From Microthrixaceae bacterium (lineage in GTDB: Bacteria > Actinomycetota > Acidimicrobiia > Acidimicrobiales > Microtrichaceae), in NCBI GenBank assembly GCA_023957995.1, contig JAMLGK010000022.1, positions 1 to 47,685 on the forward strand: a stretch of DNA of 47,685 bases. The letters run 5' to 3'. The notes below the pieces were generated by a model. It saw only the letters and a list, made by a program, of their open reading frames with translations, made no database searches and was not told where the DNA came from. Made by a program: the position numbers and the translations under genes. Position 1 is the stretch's first letter, and every line of letters starts with the position of its first letter. Positions 7,937-16,454 of the stretch are shown one piece after another.

Positions 7937-8905
7937 ATGAGCGTGATGTCCAACCCCGCAACGGTGGGCAGCACCGCGGCGACCGAGAGGGTCCGCCGTT
8001 CGATCACCGGAGGAAAGGCCGACGTCAAGGGCACCATCTTCATGTTGTTGATGCTGATGGCCCTGTTGATGTCGGTGGTGATCCTCGCGGTCTTGGTGAT
8101 CGACATGGTCACCCAGGGCAGAACCGTGCTCACCGAGAGACTCGGTGACTTCGTGACCGGATCCATGTCGTCGCAGCCCGAGGCCAGCGGGATCCTCCAG
8201 GGCCTGCGGGGAACGTTCTGGATCGGCGTGTTCACCGTGGTCATCGCGTTCCCGCTGGGGATCGCGTCGGCCATCTACCTCGAGGAGTACGCGCACCACA
8301 AGAGCCGCGTGGCCCGCTTCATCGACGTCAACATCCGCAACCTGGCGGGTGTGCCCTCGGTGGTCTACGGAATACTCGGGCTCACCCTCTTCGTGAAGGC
8401 CATGGGCGGCATCGTGGGTCCGAACTCCAACGGTCGCAGCGTCATCGCGGCCGGTCTCACCCTGGCGATCCTGGTGCTCCCGATAGTGATCATCACCAGC
8501 GCCGAGGCACTTCGTGCGGTGCCCCGAGGCATCCGCGAGGCGGGCTTCGGCGTGGGCGCCACGCGCTGGGAGGTCACACGCCACCACGTGCTGCCCTATG
8601 CCGCTCCCGGAATCCTCACCGGCACCGTCCTCGCTCTGGCCCGTTCCCTCGGTGAAGCAGCACCCCTGATACTTGTGGGTGCCACCACCGGCTATCTCAG
8701 CGGTGGCACCGAGTTCCTCGACCTGGGCGCCCTGACCGATCGTTTCACCGCCCTGCCCATCATCATCACCACCTGGGCCGGTCGTCCGGGTGAGGGCTGG
8801 GTCTCGGTCACCGCGGCAGCGATCATCGTGCTGCTCGTGGTGGTGTTGGTCGCCAACGCCGCGGCGATCCTCCTACGAAATCGATTCGACAAGAAGAGGG
8901 GCTGA
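7937..8905 (+). CDS. pstA: Phosphate ABC transporter permease PstA
   Basis: Second membrane subunit of the Pst importer, 322 residues. ATG 7937 is preferred over an in-frame GTG at 7928 because GGAGG lies about 8 nt before it. Helices are visible from residue 33 onward. The coupling loop contains [25 protein letters not shown], and [10 protein letters not shown] matches the PstA/PstC pattern. The gap to pstC is 67 nt and the gap to pstB is 5 nt, so it belongs to the same transcript. Confidence 0.95.
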   Translation: MSVMSNPATVGSTAATERVRRSITGGKADVKGTIFMLLMLMALLMSVVILAVLVIDMVTQGRTVLTERLGDFVTGSMSSQPEASGILQGLRGTFWIGVFTVVIAFPLGIASAIYLEEYAHHKSRVARFIDVNIRNLAGVPSVVYGILGLTLFVKAMGGIVGPNSNGRSVIAAGLTLAILVLPIVIITSAEALRAVPRGIREAGFGVGATRWEVTRHHVLPYAAPGILTGTVLALARSLGEAAPLILVGATTGYLSGGTEFLDLGALTDRFTALPIIITTWAGRPGEGWVSVTAAAIIVLLVVVLVANAAAILLRNRFDKKRG

Positions 8906-8910
8906 GCGTC

Positions 8911-9813
8911 ATGTCGGACCAGACTGAGGCAGTATCCGTTCCGGAGATCATCACCATGGATTCACCGACAGGAAGCCCGCAAGGCCTGGAGCTGCACACC
9001 GAGGTGGTTCCACATGATCACCCCGAGCAACTCACCAGCGTGTTCTCCGTCAGGGACCTTGCGGTCTACTACGGCGAGTTCCGTGCGGTGCGCGATGTCA
9101 ACGTGGAGATCTACGAACACGAGATCACCGCGTTCATCGGCCCGTCGGGCTGCGGCAAGACGACGGTTCTGCGGTGCTTCAACCGGATGAACGACCTGAT
9201 CGAGATAGCGCGGGTCGAGGGATCCATCGACTACCACGGAGTCGACCTCTATGACCCCGCTGTGAACCCCGTGGAGGTGAGGCGTCGGATCGGGATGGTG
9301 TTCCAGAAGCCCAATCCGTTCCCCAAGTCGATCTACGACAACGTGGCCTACGGTCCGCGCATCGTGGGCGAGTCCAAGTCCGACATGGACGACATCGTCG
9401 AACGGGCCCTGCGCGGCGCGGCGTTGTGGGACGAGGTGAAGGACCGGCTCAAGGCTTCGGGTCTGGGCCTCTCCGGTGGCCAGCAACAGCGGCTCTGCAT
9501 CGCACGTGCCATCGCCACCGACCCGGAGGTGCTGTTGATGGACGAGCCCTGTTCGGCGCTCGACCCGATCGCGACCTCCGCGATCGAGGACCTGATGCAG
9601 GAGATCAAGACCCAGTACACGATCGTGATCGTGACCCACAACATGCAACAGGCAGCCCGCGTCAGCGACAGGACCGCCTTCTTCACCACCGAGGTCAACC
9701 CGGACTCCGACAGCCGCACCGGACTCCTGGTCGAATGCGACTCCACGGAGAAGATCTTCTCCAACCCTGCCGATCAGAGAACCGAGAACTACATCACCGG
9801 CCGGTTCGGCTGA
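8911..9813 (+). CDS. pstB: Phosphate ABC transporter ATP-binding protein PstB
   Basis: Cytoplasmic ATPase that drives Pst uptake, 300 residues. Walker A is GPSGCGKTT, the Q-loop is in [22 protein letters not shown], the signature is LSGGQQQR and Walker B is [13 protein letters not shown]; the switch histidine is in VTHNMQQA. The protein has about 40 extra residues before the usual PstB start ([12 protein letters not shown]). The extension contains no recognisable motif. ATG 8911 has a GAGGGG about 8 nt upstream; an internal start could give a normal-length protein. Confidence 0.96.
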   Translation: MSDQTEAVSVPEIITMDSPTGSPQGLELHTEVVPHDHPEQLTSVFSVRDLAVYYGEFRAVRDVNVEIYEHEITAFIGPSGCGKTTVLRCFNRMNDLIEIARVEGSIDYHGVDLYDPAVNPVEVRRRIGMVFQKPNPFPKSIYDNVAYGPRIVGESKSDMDDIVERALRGAALWDEVKDRLKASGLGLSGGQQQRLCIARAIATDPEVLLMDEPCSALDPIATSAIEDLMQEIKTQYTIVIVTHNMQQAARVSDRTAFFTTEVNPDSDSRTGLLVECDSTEKIFSNPADQRTENYITGRFG

Positions 9814-9872
9814 GCCATCCATGGCTGGGTCCACATCCCGCCGGACCGACCACAGCGAAGACGAGGACGACG

Positions 9873-10688
9873 ATGCCCGGCGACGAGCTCCGTGTCGAAT
9901 ACCACCAACAACTCCAGGAACTCAAGGAACGCCTCGTGCGTCTCGGTGCGATGACCGCCGAGACCGTCGGCATGGGCACGGCGGTCCTTCTCGACCGAGA
10001 CCTGGCGGGTGCACAGCGGCTCATCGACGGCGACGACGTCATTGACGAGCTCAGCCTCGAGATCGAGGAGGAGTGCTTCAGGGTGCTCGCACTCCAGGCC
10101 CCGATGGCGGGGGACCTGCGGTTGTTGCTGACCACGTTGCGCGTCGTGAGCGAACTGGAGCGTTCGGCTGACCTGATGGTCAACGTGTGCAAGGCGTCGC
10201 GTCGGGTCTACGACATCGATTTCACGCCCAAGCTGCGCGGGCTGCTCGACTCGATGGGGGTCGAGGCGGCGTTCCTGATCCGTGCCGCCATCGATGCCTT
10301 CGTGGACTCCGACACGTCGCTGGCGGCCGCCCTGGACGACATCGACGATCGGCTCGACGATCTGCAGGTGACCTATGTGGAGGCGATCTTCGAATCCCAC
10401 CAGACCGAGAACCTCCCGTTGCGTGCAGCGGTGCAACTCGCTCTGATCGGTCGCTACTACGAACGGATCGGCGATCATGCGGTGAACATCGGAGAGCGTG
10501 TGATCTACATGGTCACGGGCTGGCTCCCCGAGTCGAACGCGGCGGCCCGCAACGCACTCCGCAAGGCATCCGGTGAGGGGGCCAAGGGCGTGGTGATCGA
10601 CTTCGATGCACCCAGCGGAATGGATCAACAGGTAATCGATCCTCCTGAACCGGGCGCTGAGCGCGACGACGGTGGAGAACCGACTTGA
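9873..10688 (+). CDS. phoU: Phosphate-uptake regulator PhoU
   Basis: PhoU links the Pst transporter to the sensor kinase and lowers the phosphate-starvation response when phosphate is plentiful. The 271-residue protein has the two three-helix PhoU repeats, recognisable from FRVLALQAPMAGDLRLLLT and RYYERIGDHAVNIGERV. ATG 9873 follows a purine-rich GACGAGGACGACG. An open upstream frame is only the antisense-like shadow of pstB. About 45 residues after the second repeat form a Gly/Asp/Glu-rich tail of unknown role. It lies 59 nt after pstB and overlaps surE by 4 nt. Confidence 0.95.
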   Translation: MPGDELRVEYHQQLQELKERLVRLGAMTAETVGMGTAVLLDRDLAGAQRLIDGDDVIDELSLEIEEECFRVLALQAPMAGDLRLLLTTLRVVSELERSADLMVNVCKASRRVYDIDFTPKLRGLLDSMGVEAAFLIRAAIDAFVDSDTSLAAALDDIDDRLDDLQVTYVEAIFESHQTENLPLRAAVQLALIGRYYERIGDHAVNIGERVIYMVTGWLPESNAAARNALRKASGEGAKGVVIDFDAPSGMDQQVIDPPEPGAERDDGGEPT

Positions 10689-11467
10689 GGGTGCTCATCA
10701 CCAACGACGACGGCCTGCATGCCCCGGGTCTGCTGCATCTGGCGTCGGCGGCGGTCGATGCCGGCCATGAGGTCCTGGCCGTCGCCCCGGAGGGCAACTA
10801 CTCCGGAAGCGGCGCAGCCATCGGCGATCTCGGTGCCGAATCCCGTATCCGCTGTCGCGACATGCCGCTGGTCGGCCTCGAGTCGGTTCAGTCGATCGAG
10901 CTCGCCGGACCACCGGCGTTGTGTGTGATCACCGCTGCCCTGGGCGCCTACGGGGAGCCGCCGGAGATGGTGCTCTCGGGCATCAACCCCGGACTCAACA
11001 CCGGCAGGTCGACGCTGCACTCCGGAACCGTGGGTGCAGCGCTGACCGCGGCGAACTTCGGGATGCCTGCGGTGGCGGTCAGCATCGCGGGCCACGAGTC
11101 CGAGGTGCAGAACTGGGACGTGGCCGGTGCCGTGGCGCTGCGGGCCGCCAGCTGGATGATCGACAGCGGAGCAGCCAAGGTGCTCAACATCTCCGTGCCC
11201 GATCTGCCGGAGGGTGATCTGGGTGATCCCCGGATCGGATCCCTCGCTCCGATGGGAGCGGTTCACACCGAGGTGCAGGCGCGTGAACAGGAGTGGCTGC
11301 AGCTCGGGTTCGTCGAGACCACGCGCGACCTCCCGGTCGACAGCGACTCGAGACTGGCGGCCGAGGGCCACGTGGTGGTCACCTCGATCGTCGGAGTGCG
11401 TGCGCGCGACGTGCCCGAACCGGGTCTGCTCCTCGATGCGATGCGCCCGTCGGGATCGATGCCGTGA
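10685..11467 (+). CDS. surE: 5'/3'-nucleotidase SurE
   Basis: Metal-dependent phosphatase that removes phosphate from nucleoside monophosphates; some family members also act on short polyphosphate. The 260-residue protein starts with the metal-site motif LITNDDG, and has SGSGAAIGD and GINPGLNTG further in. The TTG start overlaps the phoU stop by 4 nt and has GGAG 7 nt upstream. It also overlaps the sensor-kinase gene by 4 nt. SurE inside a phoU-kinase-regulator chain suggests phosphate salvage under the same control. Confidence 0.93.
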   Translation: MRVLITNDDGLHAPGLLHLASAAVDAGHEVLAVAPEGNYSGSGAAIGDLGAESRIRCRDMPLVGLESVQSIELAGPPALCVITAALGAYGEPPEMVLSGINPGLNTGRSTLHSGTVGAALTAANFGMPAVAVSIAGHESEVQNWDVAGAVALRAASWMIDSGAAKVLNISVPDLPEGDLGDPRIGSLAPMGAVHTEVQAREQEWLQLGFVETTRDLPVDSDSRLAAEGHVVVTSIVGVRARDVPEPGLLLDAMRPSGSMP

Positions 11468-12723
11468 GCACCGCTGGGATCGTGCTGCTGGCGGCGCTGT
11501 CCGCATTGCTGGGCGCCCTGGTCGGCTATCTGGCGACCAGCGCTGTGCAACAGCGGAGGATCCACCCGGGCGGTTCCGGAGACGGTGCGGTTGCGCCGCA
11601 GAGCGCGGACCGTGCTGATGACGCGGAAGGATCGCCATCAGCTCCCCGAACCCCGGTGCTGAGACACGCGATTCGCGACGATGGCACCCTGGGGCCGCTG
11701 GGTGAAGCAGTCGAGGGCATCGAACACGGGATCGTGATCGCGGACGGCCGCGGCGAGATCGTCTATCGAAACCGGGCGGCGGCCCGCCTGGCGACTGCAC
11801 GTCACGGCCACTCGCTGGTCGAGGACTGTGTGAAGCGGATGCTCACCGGTGCCCGCGAGCAGGGGAGCTGCAGCGAAGCGGTCGAGCTGTTCGGTCCGCC
11901 CGCGGAGCTGTTCCTGGTCTCGGCCCATCCGTTCGTGGAGGACAGCGGCACCGGTGCGCTGGCGGTGGTCGAGGACCGCAGCGACATCCGCCGCACCGAG
12001 ACCGTCCGACGTGACTTCGTGGCCAACATAAGCCACGAGCTCAAGACCCCCATAGGTGCTCTCGGGCTGCTCGCGGAGACGATCGAGGCCGAGGACGACC
12101 CCGAGGTGATGCGCCGGCTGGCGGCGCGGATGGTCTCGGAGTCCGAGCGCGCCTCGAACACGATCGATGACCTCCTCGAACTGTCGCGGATCGAGTTCGC
12201 GGACGACGCCCAGCTCGACGATCTGGAGGTGACCCAGATCGTCTCGGAAGCGGTGGCACGCATAGCCAACGCAGCGGAACAGTCGGGCATCGAGGTCGTG
12301 ACCGAGGTGCCCGACGGGCTCCGCGTCCATGGTGACAAGCGCCAGCTGGTCTCTGCACTGTTCAACCTCCTCGACAACGCCATCAAGTACTCGACCCCCG
12401 GCAGCGATGTCCGGGTGATCGTGCACGGACCGGACTCCCCGGACGGATCACTCGAGATCTCGGTGCTCGACCACGGCATCGGAATCCCGCGTCGCTCCAT
12501 CGAGCGGGTTTTCGAACGCTTCTACAGGGTCGACCGGGCACGTTCGCGCAACACCGGTGGCACAGGTCTGGGACTGGCGATCGTGCGCCATGTGGTGAGC
12601 AATCACGGCGGACAGGTCCTGGTGGAGTCCACCGAGGGTCGCGGCAGCGTGCTCACCATGGAACTGCCGGTGCCCTCGGGTTCGCAGGTCAAGCGGTCCG
12701 CACCGGAGGCAACGAGCACATGA
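11464..12723 (+). CDS. PhoR/SenX3-type sensor histidine kinase
   Basis: Membrane sensor kinase, 419 residues, most like SenX3/PhoR. It has one N-terminal membrane helix (residues 5-27), then a PAS-like domain (about 75-170). The dimerisation/phosphoacceptor helix has His191 in NISHELKTP. ATP-binding motifs follow: N-box LFNLLDNAIKYS around residue 305, G1 DHGIGIP near 336, F-box FERFYRV and G2 GGTGLGLAIV near 366. The extracytoplasmic sensor part is essentially missing, consistent with sensing phosphate status through PhoU and the Pst complex. GTG 11464 overlaps surE by 4 nt, and the stop overlaps the regulator's ATG. Confidence 0.93.
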   Translation: MSTAGIVLLAALSALLGALVGYLATSAVQQRRIHPGGSGDGAVAPQSADRADDAEGSPSAPRTPVLRHAIRDDGTLGPLGEAVEGIEHGIVIADGRGEIVYRNRAAARLATARHGHSLVEDCVKRMLTGAREQGSCSEAVELFGPPAELFLVSAHPFVEDSGTGALAVVEDRSDIRRTETVRRDFVANISHELKTPIGALGLLAETIEAEDDPEVMRRLAARMVSESERASNTIDDLLELSRIEFADDAQLDDLEVTQIVSEAVARIANAAEQSGIEVVTEVPDGLRVHGDKRQLVSALFNLLDNAIKYSTPGSDVRVIVHGPDSPDGSLEISVLDHGIGIPRRSIERVFERFYRVDRARSRNTGGTGLGLAIVRHVVSNHGGQVLVESTEGRGSVLTMELPVPSGSQVKRSAPEATST

Positions 12724-13469
12724 ATGCTGCAGTCACAACCACCAAGGGTGGTGCCGAGGAGCGCCTGCCGGCGACCCGGGTGCTGGTCGTCGAGGACGAA
12801 GAGGCCTTCGTGGATGCGCTCACGGTGGGTCTCAGCCGCGAGGGTTTCGAGGTGGAGATCGCCAGGGACGGCGGTGAGGCACTCCGGCGCTTCGACGAGC
12901 TCCGCCCCGACCTCGTTCTGCTCGACGTGATGCTGCCGACCGTGTCGGGGATCGACGTCTGTCGCGAACTCCGCCAGCACAGCCAGGTGCCGATCATCAT
13001 GGTCACCGCCAAGGCGGCCGAGATCGACACGGTCGTGGGCCTCGAGGTGGGCGCTGACGACTACGTCGCCAAGCCCTACCGCATGCGCGAGCTGGTCGCT
13101 CGCATGCGGGCGGTGTTGCGCAGGCAGGCCGGGCGCAACGAAGTGGTGGAGGAGCAGCTGGCCGGGAACCTGTTGATCGAGGGTGCGGTGGAGCTCGACA
13201 TAGCGCGCCACGAGGTGAGGGTGCACGGACAGCAGGTCGATCTCCCACTCAAGGAGTTCGAGGTGCTGGCACTGCTGATGGAGAACGCCGGGCGGGTGCT
13301 CCAGCGTTCGACGCTCATCGACCGGGTGTGGGGTCACGACTACGTCGGCGACACCAAGACCCTCGATGTCCACATCAAGCGGCTGCGGGCCAAGGTGGAG
13401 GACGACCCGTCCTCCCCCAGCCGGATCACCACGATCCGCGGTCTGGGCTACAAGTTCAACGCCGCCTGA
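12720..13469 (+). CDS. RegX3/PhoP-type response regulator
   Basis: OmpR-family DNA-binding response regulator, 249 residues. The receiver domain (about 20-135) has the acidic pocket EDE at 25-27, phosphoacceptor Asp69 in LLDVMLP, Thr96 and Lys118 in AKPY. The winged-helix domain (about 150-248) ends with the recognition-helix region KTLDVHIKRLRAKVE and the beta-hairpin TIRGLGYKF. A 15-20 residue tail precedes the receiver. Its ATG overlaps the kinase stop by 4 nt (ATGA). It is the obvious candidate to bind the PHO boxes at 4621-4653 and 5872-5904. Confidence 0.94.
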   Translation: MNAAVTTTKGGAEERLPATRVLVVEDEEAFVDALTVGLSREGFEVEIARDGGEALRRFDELRPDLVLLDVMLPTVSGIDVCRELRQHSQVPIIMVTAKAAEIDTVVGLEVGADDYVAKPYRMRELVARMRAVLRRQAGRNEVVEEQLAGNLLIEGAVELDIARHEVRVHGQQVDLPLKEFEVLALLMENAGRVLQRSTLIDRVWGHDYVGDTKTLDVHIKRLRAKVEDDPSSPSRITTIRGLGYKFNAA

Positions 13470-13484
13470 AGCCATCGAGCCGCT

Positions 13485-13528
13485 GTGGCGTCTGACGGAG
13501 TTCCGGTGCGGACCGCACGAGACGCCAC
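13485..13528 (+). terminator. Nested hairpin after the pho chain
   Basis: An outer 8-bp stem (GTGGCGTC 13485-13492 with GACGCCAC 13521-13528) encloses an inner inverted repeat (GTGCGG 13506-13511 with CCGCAC 13513-13518). It begins 16 nt after the response-regulator stop and there is no U-tract. A plausible end for the long phosphate transcript. Confidence 0.5.
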
Positions 13529-13579
13529 CGGACCGAAACCGGGTTCTCCGGGTGGGGAAGAGACGTCACGACTTGGTCG

Positions 13580-13585
13580 TACGAT
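13580..13585 (+). promoter_or_regulatory. Putative -10 box of the MFS gene, leaderless spacing
   Basis: TACGAT is followed by 6 nt and then the GTG start at 13592, with no Shine-Dalgarno sequence. No clear -35 is visible. Confidence 0.45.
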
Positions 13586-13591
13586 GGGCCG

Positions 13592-15118
13592 GTGAGCGAG
13601 TGGGATTCCGACCCGGATGAGGATCAGCCTCCCCGTGTGCGTCGTCCCCGCCCGGGGAACCAGCGCCGGATCCGTGCTCGCTCCGGCCCGATCGACCTGA
13701 GCGAGCCGTTCGGGCGGTTGGCGCTGGTCCACCTGCTGTCGGTGGGTGGTGATGCGCTCGTGGCGATGGCGCTCGCCGGGTCGTTGTTCTTCTCGGTCGA
13801 TCCGTCGGGGGCTCGCTGGCGGATCTTCCTGTACCTCGTGTTCACGATGGCGCCGTTCGCCGTGGTCGGCCCGCTGATCGGTCCGATGATGGACCGGGCA
13901 CGCGGCGGCCGCCGGATCATGCTGTTCGTGTCCACCTTCGGGCGGGTGGTGATGGCGATCCTGATGGTGTCGGCGGTGGCCGACGAGAGCCTGCTGGTGT
14001 TTCCCGAGGCCTTCCTGATGTTGATCCTCGCCAAGAGCTACCAGGTGGCCAAGGCCGCGATCGTGCCGACGGTGGTCGACTCCGACTCCGCCCTGGTGGA
14101 GGCGAACTCCAAACTGCAGCTGCTGTCGGGCCTCGGTGGGTTCGCGGTCGGCCTACCCGGACTGTTGCTGTTGTTGATCGGTGCTCCCGCGGTGATGGTG
14201 TTCGCTGCGATCGTGTTCGTGGGGGCGGGTCTCGCAGCGCTGCGGGTGCCTGCGACCACGGTTGCGGAGGAACCCGCAGGTGCCGAGGAGACCGCCGAGC
14301 TGCGCAGTGGCGCGGTCGTCTCCGCGGGCTCGGTGATGGGTTCACTGCGTGCGGTCGTGGGGTTCGTGACGTTCCTGATGGCGTTCGCCCTGCGCGGCGA
14401 CGACCGGATCACACTGCATGGTGAGGTGCTGGGTCGGATCTCCGCGGCCGCGATCGACCACTCGCCGGTGACGATCGGCGATCTGGCACCGCCCGGCGCA
14501 CCCCCCGCCTGGCACTTCGGCGTGATCGTCGCGGTGAGCGTGGCAGGAGGACTGGCGGGTGCGGCCATCGCGCCGGTGTTCCGCAAGGTGTTCCGCGAGG
14601 AGTTCCTGTTGCTCGGCAGTGCGGCGGTGGCGGCGCTCGCCGGAGGCGCAGGGCTCCTCTTCGGTGGATTGTTCGGTCAGGCGTTGCTGGCCTCGGGCGT
14701 GGCCCTCGCCGCAGCCGCCGGAAAGCAGGCGTTCGACGCGGTCGTCCAGCGCGACGCTCCCGATGCCAACCGTGGCCGCACCTTCGCTGCCTTCGAGTCG
14801 CGGTTCCAGATCGCATGGGTGCTCGGAGGAGTGGTGCCGGTGGTGGTGCCCATGCCGACGCAGCTGGGTGGACTGATCGTGGGCACCCTCGCCGCCGCTG
14901 GTGCAATCTTCTACGGGATCTCCATGCAGGCCGTCGCCAAGGGCCGCCGCCCACCGCGTCTACCGACCGCCAAGGACATCGGAGGAAGGGTGGCCCGCCA
15001 GCTGCGCGACCGCTCGTCCACTACCGATCCGACTGGCAGCGATCCGCCTGGCAGCGATCCGCCTGGCAACGATCCGGCCGGCACTGATCAAACCGGCACC
15101 GATCCGTACGCGACCTAG
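13592..15118 (+). CDS. MFS-type membrane transporter
   Basis: A 508-residue membrane protein with about twelve helices. Helix pairs and the loop GPMMDRARGGRRIML (DRxxGRR-like, between helices 2 and 3) point to the major facilitator superfamily. A cytoplasmic basic N-terminal tail of 35 residues precedes helix 1. A long, partly polar loop lies around 225-310. The C-terminus ends in six DPxGS-type pentapeptides. I cannot assign a substrate. The start is set by GTG 6 nt after TACGAT. The gene converges with the next one and the two stop codons share the palindrome CTAG. Confidence 0.8.
   Translation: MSEWDSDPDEDQPPRVRRPRPGNQRRIRARSGPIDLSEPFGRLALVHLLSVGGDALVAMALAGSLFFSVDPSGARWRIFLYLVFTMAPFAVVGPLIGPMMDRARGGRRIMLFVSTFGRVVMAILMVSAVADESLLVFPEAFLMLILAKSYQVAKAAIVPTVVDSDSALVEANSKLQLLSGLGGFAVGLPGLLLLLIGAPAVMVFAAIVFVGAGLAALRVPATTVAEEPAGAEETAELRSGAVVSAGSVMGSLRAVVGFVTFLMAFALRGDDRITLHGEVLGRISAAAIDHSPVTIGDLAPPGAPPAWHFGVIVAVSVAGGLAGAAIAPVFRKVFREEFLLLGSAAVAALAGGAGLLFGGLFGQALLASGVALAAAAGKQAFDAVVQRDAPDANRGRTFAAFESRFQIAWVLGGVVPVVVPMPTQLGGLIVGTLAAAGAIFYGISMQAVAKGRRPPRLPTAKDIGGRVARQLRDRSSTTDPTGSDPPGSDPPGNDPAGTDQTGTDPYAT
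15026..15115 (+). repeat. Six 15-bp units encoding DPxG(S/T/N)
   Basis: Six consecutive 15-bp units (15026-15115) encode DPTGS, DPPGS, DPPGN, DPAGT, DQTGT and DPYAT immediately before the stop of the MFS gene. Units 2 and 3 are nearly identical and divergence increases towards the stop, as expected for an ageing tandem repeat. Confidence 0.9.
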
Positions 15119-16395
15119 AAATCAGGCGCGTCGGGGATCTCCGGGTCCTCCATCGGTAGGTCGCGACCTTCGAGGCCCACCCGGGCCATCCAGAGTCCCG
15201 GCGCTTCCAGTTCGTTGTGGGTGGGGAGATTCTCCGGTGCGGTCCACAGCTGCTCCAGGGCGTCGGAATCCGCGCGCTCCAGTACGCCGTCGATGAACGA
15301 GGACCCGCGGTCGAAGGTGGCCTGGGACAGCTCCAGGCCGAAGAGTCGTTCCACGAAGCGGGTCTGGGGACCGGCCTCGACGCGCCTGCGTCTGAGTGCC
15401 TCGGTGACCCTCGAGTAGTCCGACAGCAGCGAGGTGCCGACCTCGTCGAGCACGTGGTCGACCCATCCCTCCACCACGGCGACGAGGCTCTGGATGCGAG
15501 GCATGATCTCGCGCTGGCGGTTCGACTGCATCACCCCGAGCAAGCGGTCCGGGTCGCCGGCCAACTGCTGGAGCGCCGCCATGTCGCCCCCCATGCCCTC
15601 GAAGGCCTCGTCCAGACCGAGCTCGCGGCCCTGGCGCTCGATCTCCTCGGGATCCACCGAGAATGCGCGGGTGTACTCGCCGATCGCGTCGGTGAGGGCA
15701 TCGCGGACGTGAGGGATCGACAGGACGAGGTGGTGTGCGGCGTCGGAGAGGCAGACCCACAGACGGATGTCCTCCTCGGGCAGCGACCAGTCCTTGGCGA
15801 ACTCGTCCACGTTGGACAGCACCACGGTGAGCGGTTCGCCCACGGGACGGGGCAGCGGCAGCTCGTAGTGACCGAACGCCCTTGCAGCCAGGTGCCCGGC
15901 GGTGGAGCCGGCCATCATCGACAGCATCATCGGACCCATCATCGACATGACCTGTCGGATCATCTCGGGAGGCATGGGACCGATACCCGGGATCTCCGGC
16001 ATCTCACTGCTGTCGAGGTCGCCGAGCTGATTCAGCTGCGCCGCCAGACCCTCGCCGAGCGACCCGGCGATCCCCTCGATCAGAGGTCGCTGGTCGTTGA
16101 GGAACCGCTTGGACCACTGGGTCCGGTTCATCGCCTCTACCCGGATGGGTTCGCGGAAGTCGAGGTTGGTGTGGCCTGCCACCTGGAGTTCGCCCACCCG
16201 CGCCAGGCCCTCGAGGGCGATCCGATCGGCGGGATCCAGGTTGGCCTCGCTCCGCCCCTCGTTCGCGATGCCTGCGGCCATCTGGGCGGCCGCGTCCCAC
16301 TGGTTTCCCGAACCCATCATCGAGCTCATCTGCCCGAAGATCGCGCCCAGGGGACCTAGTGGATCTCCGAAGGGGGTCTCATCGTCTGCGCTCAC
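15115..16395 (-). CDS. DUF2342/zincin-like protein, active site apparently degraded
   Basis: 426-residue protein resembling the actinobacterial putative zinc-dependent metalloprotease family DUF2342 (Zincin_2). It shows a Gly/Met-rich start, LGEGLAAQLNQLG, a PGIGPMPPEMIRQVMSMMGPMM region and LWVCLSDAAHHLVLSIPHVRDAL. From memory, active members have HExxH where this protein has Ser217-Asp218-Ala-Ala-His221, so the first metal ligand and the catalytic glutamate seem to be lost. It may be a scaffold rather than an enzyme. The GTG start has TAGCAT 6 nt upstream. Its stop overlaps the stop of the convergent MFS gene. Confidence 0.75.
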   Translation of the reverse strand: MSADDETPFGDPLGPLGAIFGQMSSMMGSGNQWDAAAQMAAGIANEGRSEANLDPADRIALEGLARVGELQVAGHTNLDFREPIRVEAMNRTQWSKRFLNDQRPLIEGIAGSLGEGLAAQLNQLGDLDSSEMPEIPGIGPMPPEMIRQVMSMMGPMMLSMMAGSTAGHLAARAFGHYELPLPRPVGEPLTVVLSNVDEFAKDWSLPEEDIRLWVCLSDAAHHLVLSIPHVRDALTDAIGEYTRAFSVDPEEIERQGRELGLDEAFEGMGGDMAALQQLAGDPDRLLGVMQSNRQREIMPRIQSLVAVVEGWVDHVLDEVGTSLLSDYSRVTEALRRRRVEAGPQTRFVERLFGLELSQATFDRGSSFIDGVLERADSDALEQLWTAPENLPTHNELEAPGLWMARVGLEGRDLPMEDPEIPDAPDF

Positions 16396-16401
16396 GTCGA
16401 C

Positions 16402-16407
16402 ATGCTA
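16402..16407 (-). promoter_or_regulatory. Putative -10 box of the DUF2342 gene, leaderless spacing
   Basis: Reading the minus strand, TAGCAT is followed by 6 nt (gtcgac) and then the GTG start at 16395. No Shine-Dalgarno sequence is present. Confidence 0.45.
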
Positions 16408-16454
16408 CGGCCATCGCGCCCGACGCGAACCGCGGACCCGCAAGCCGGGTGTGC

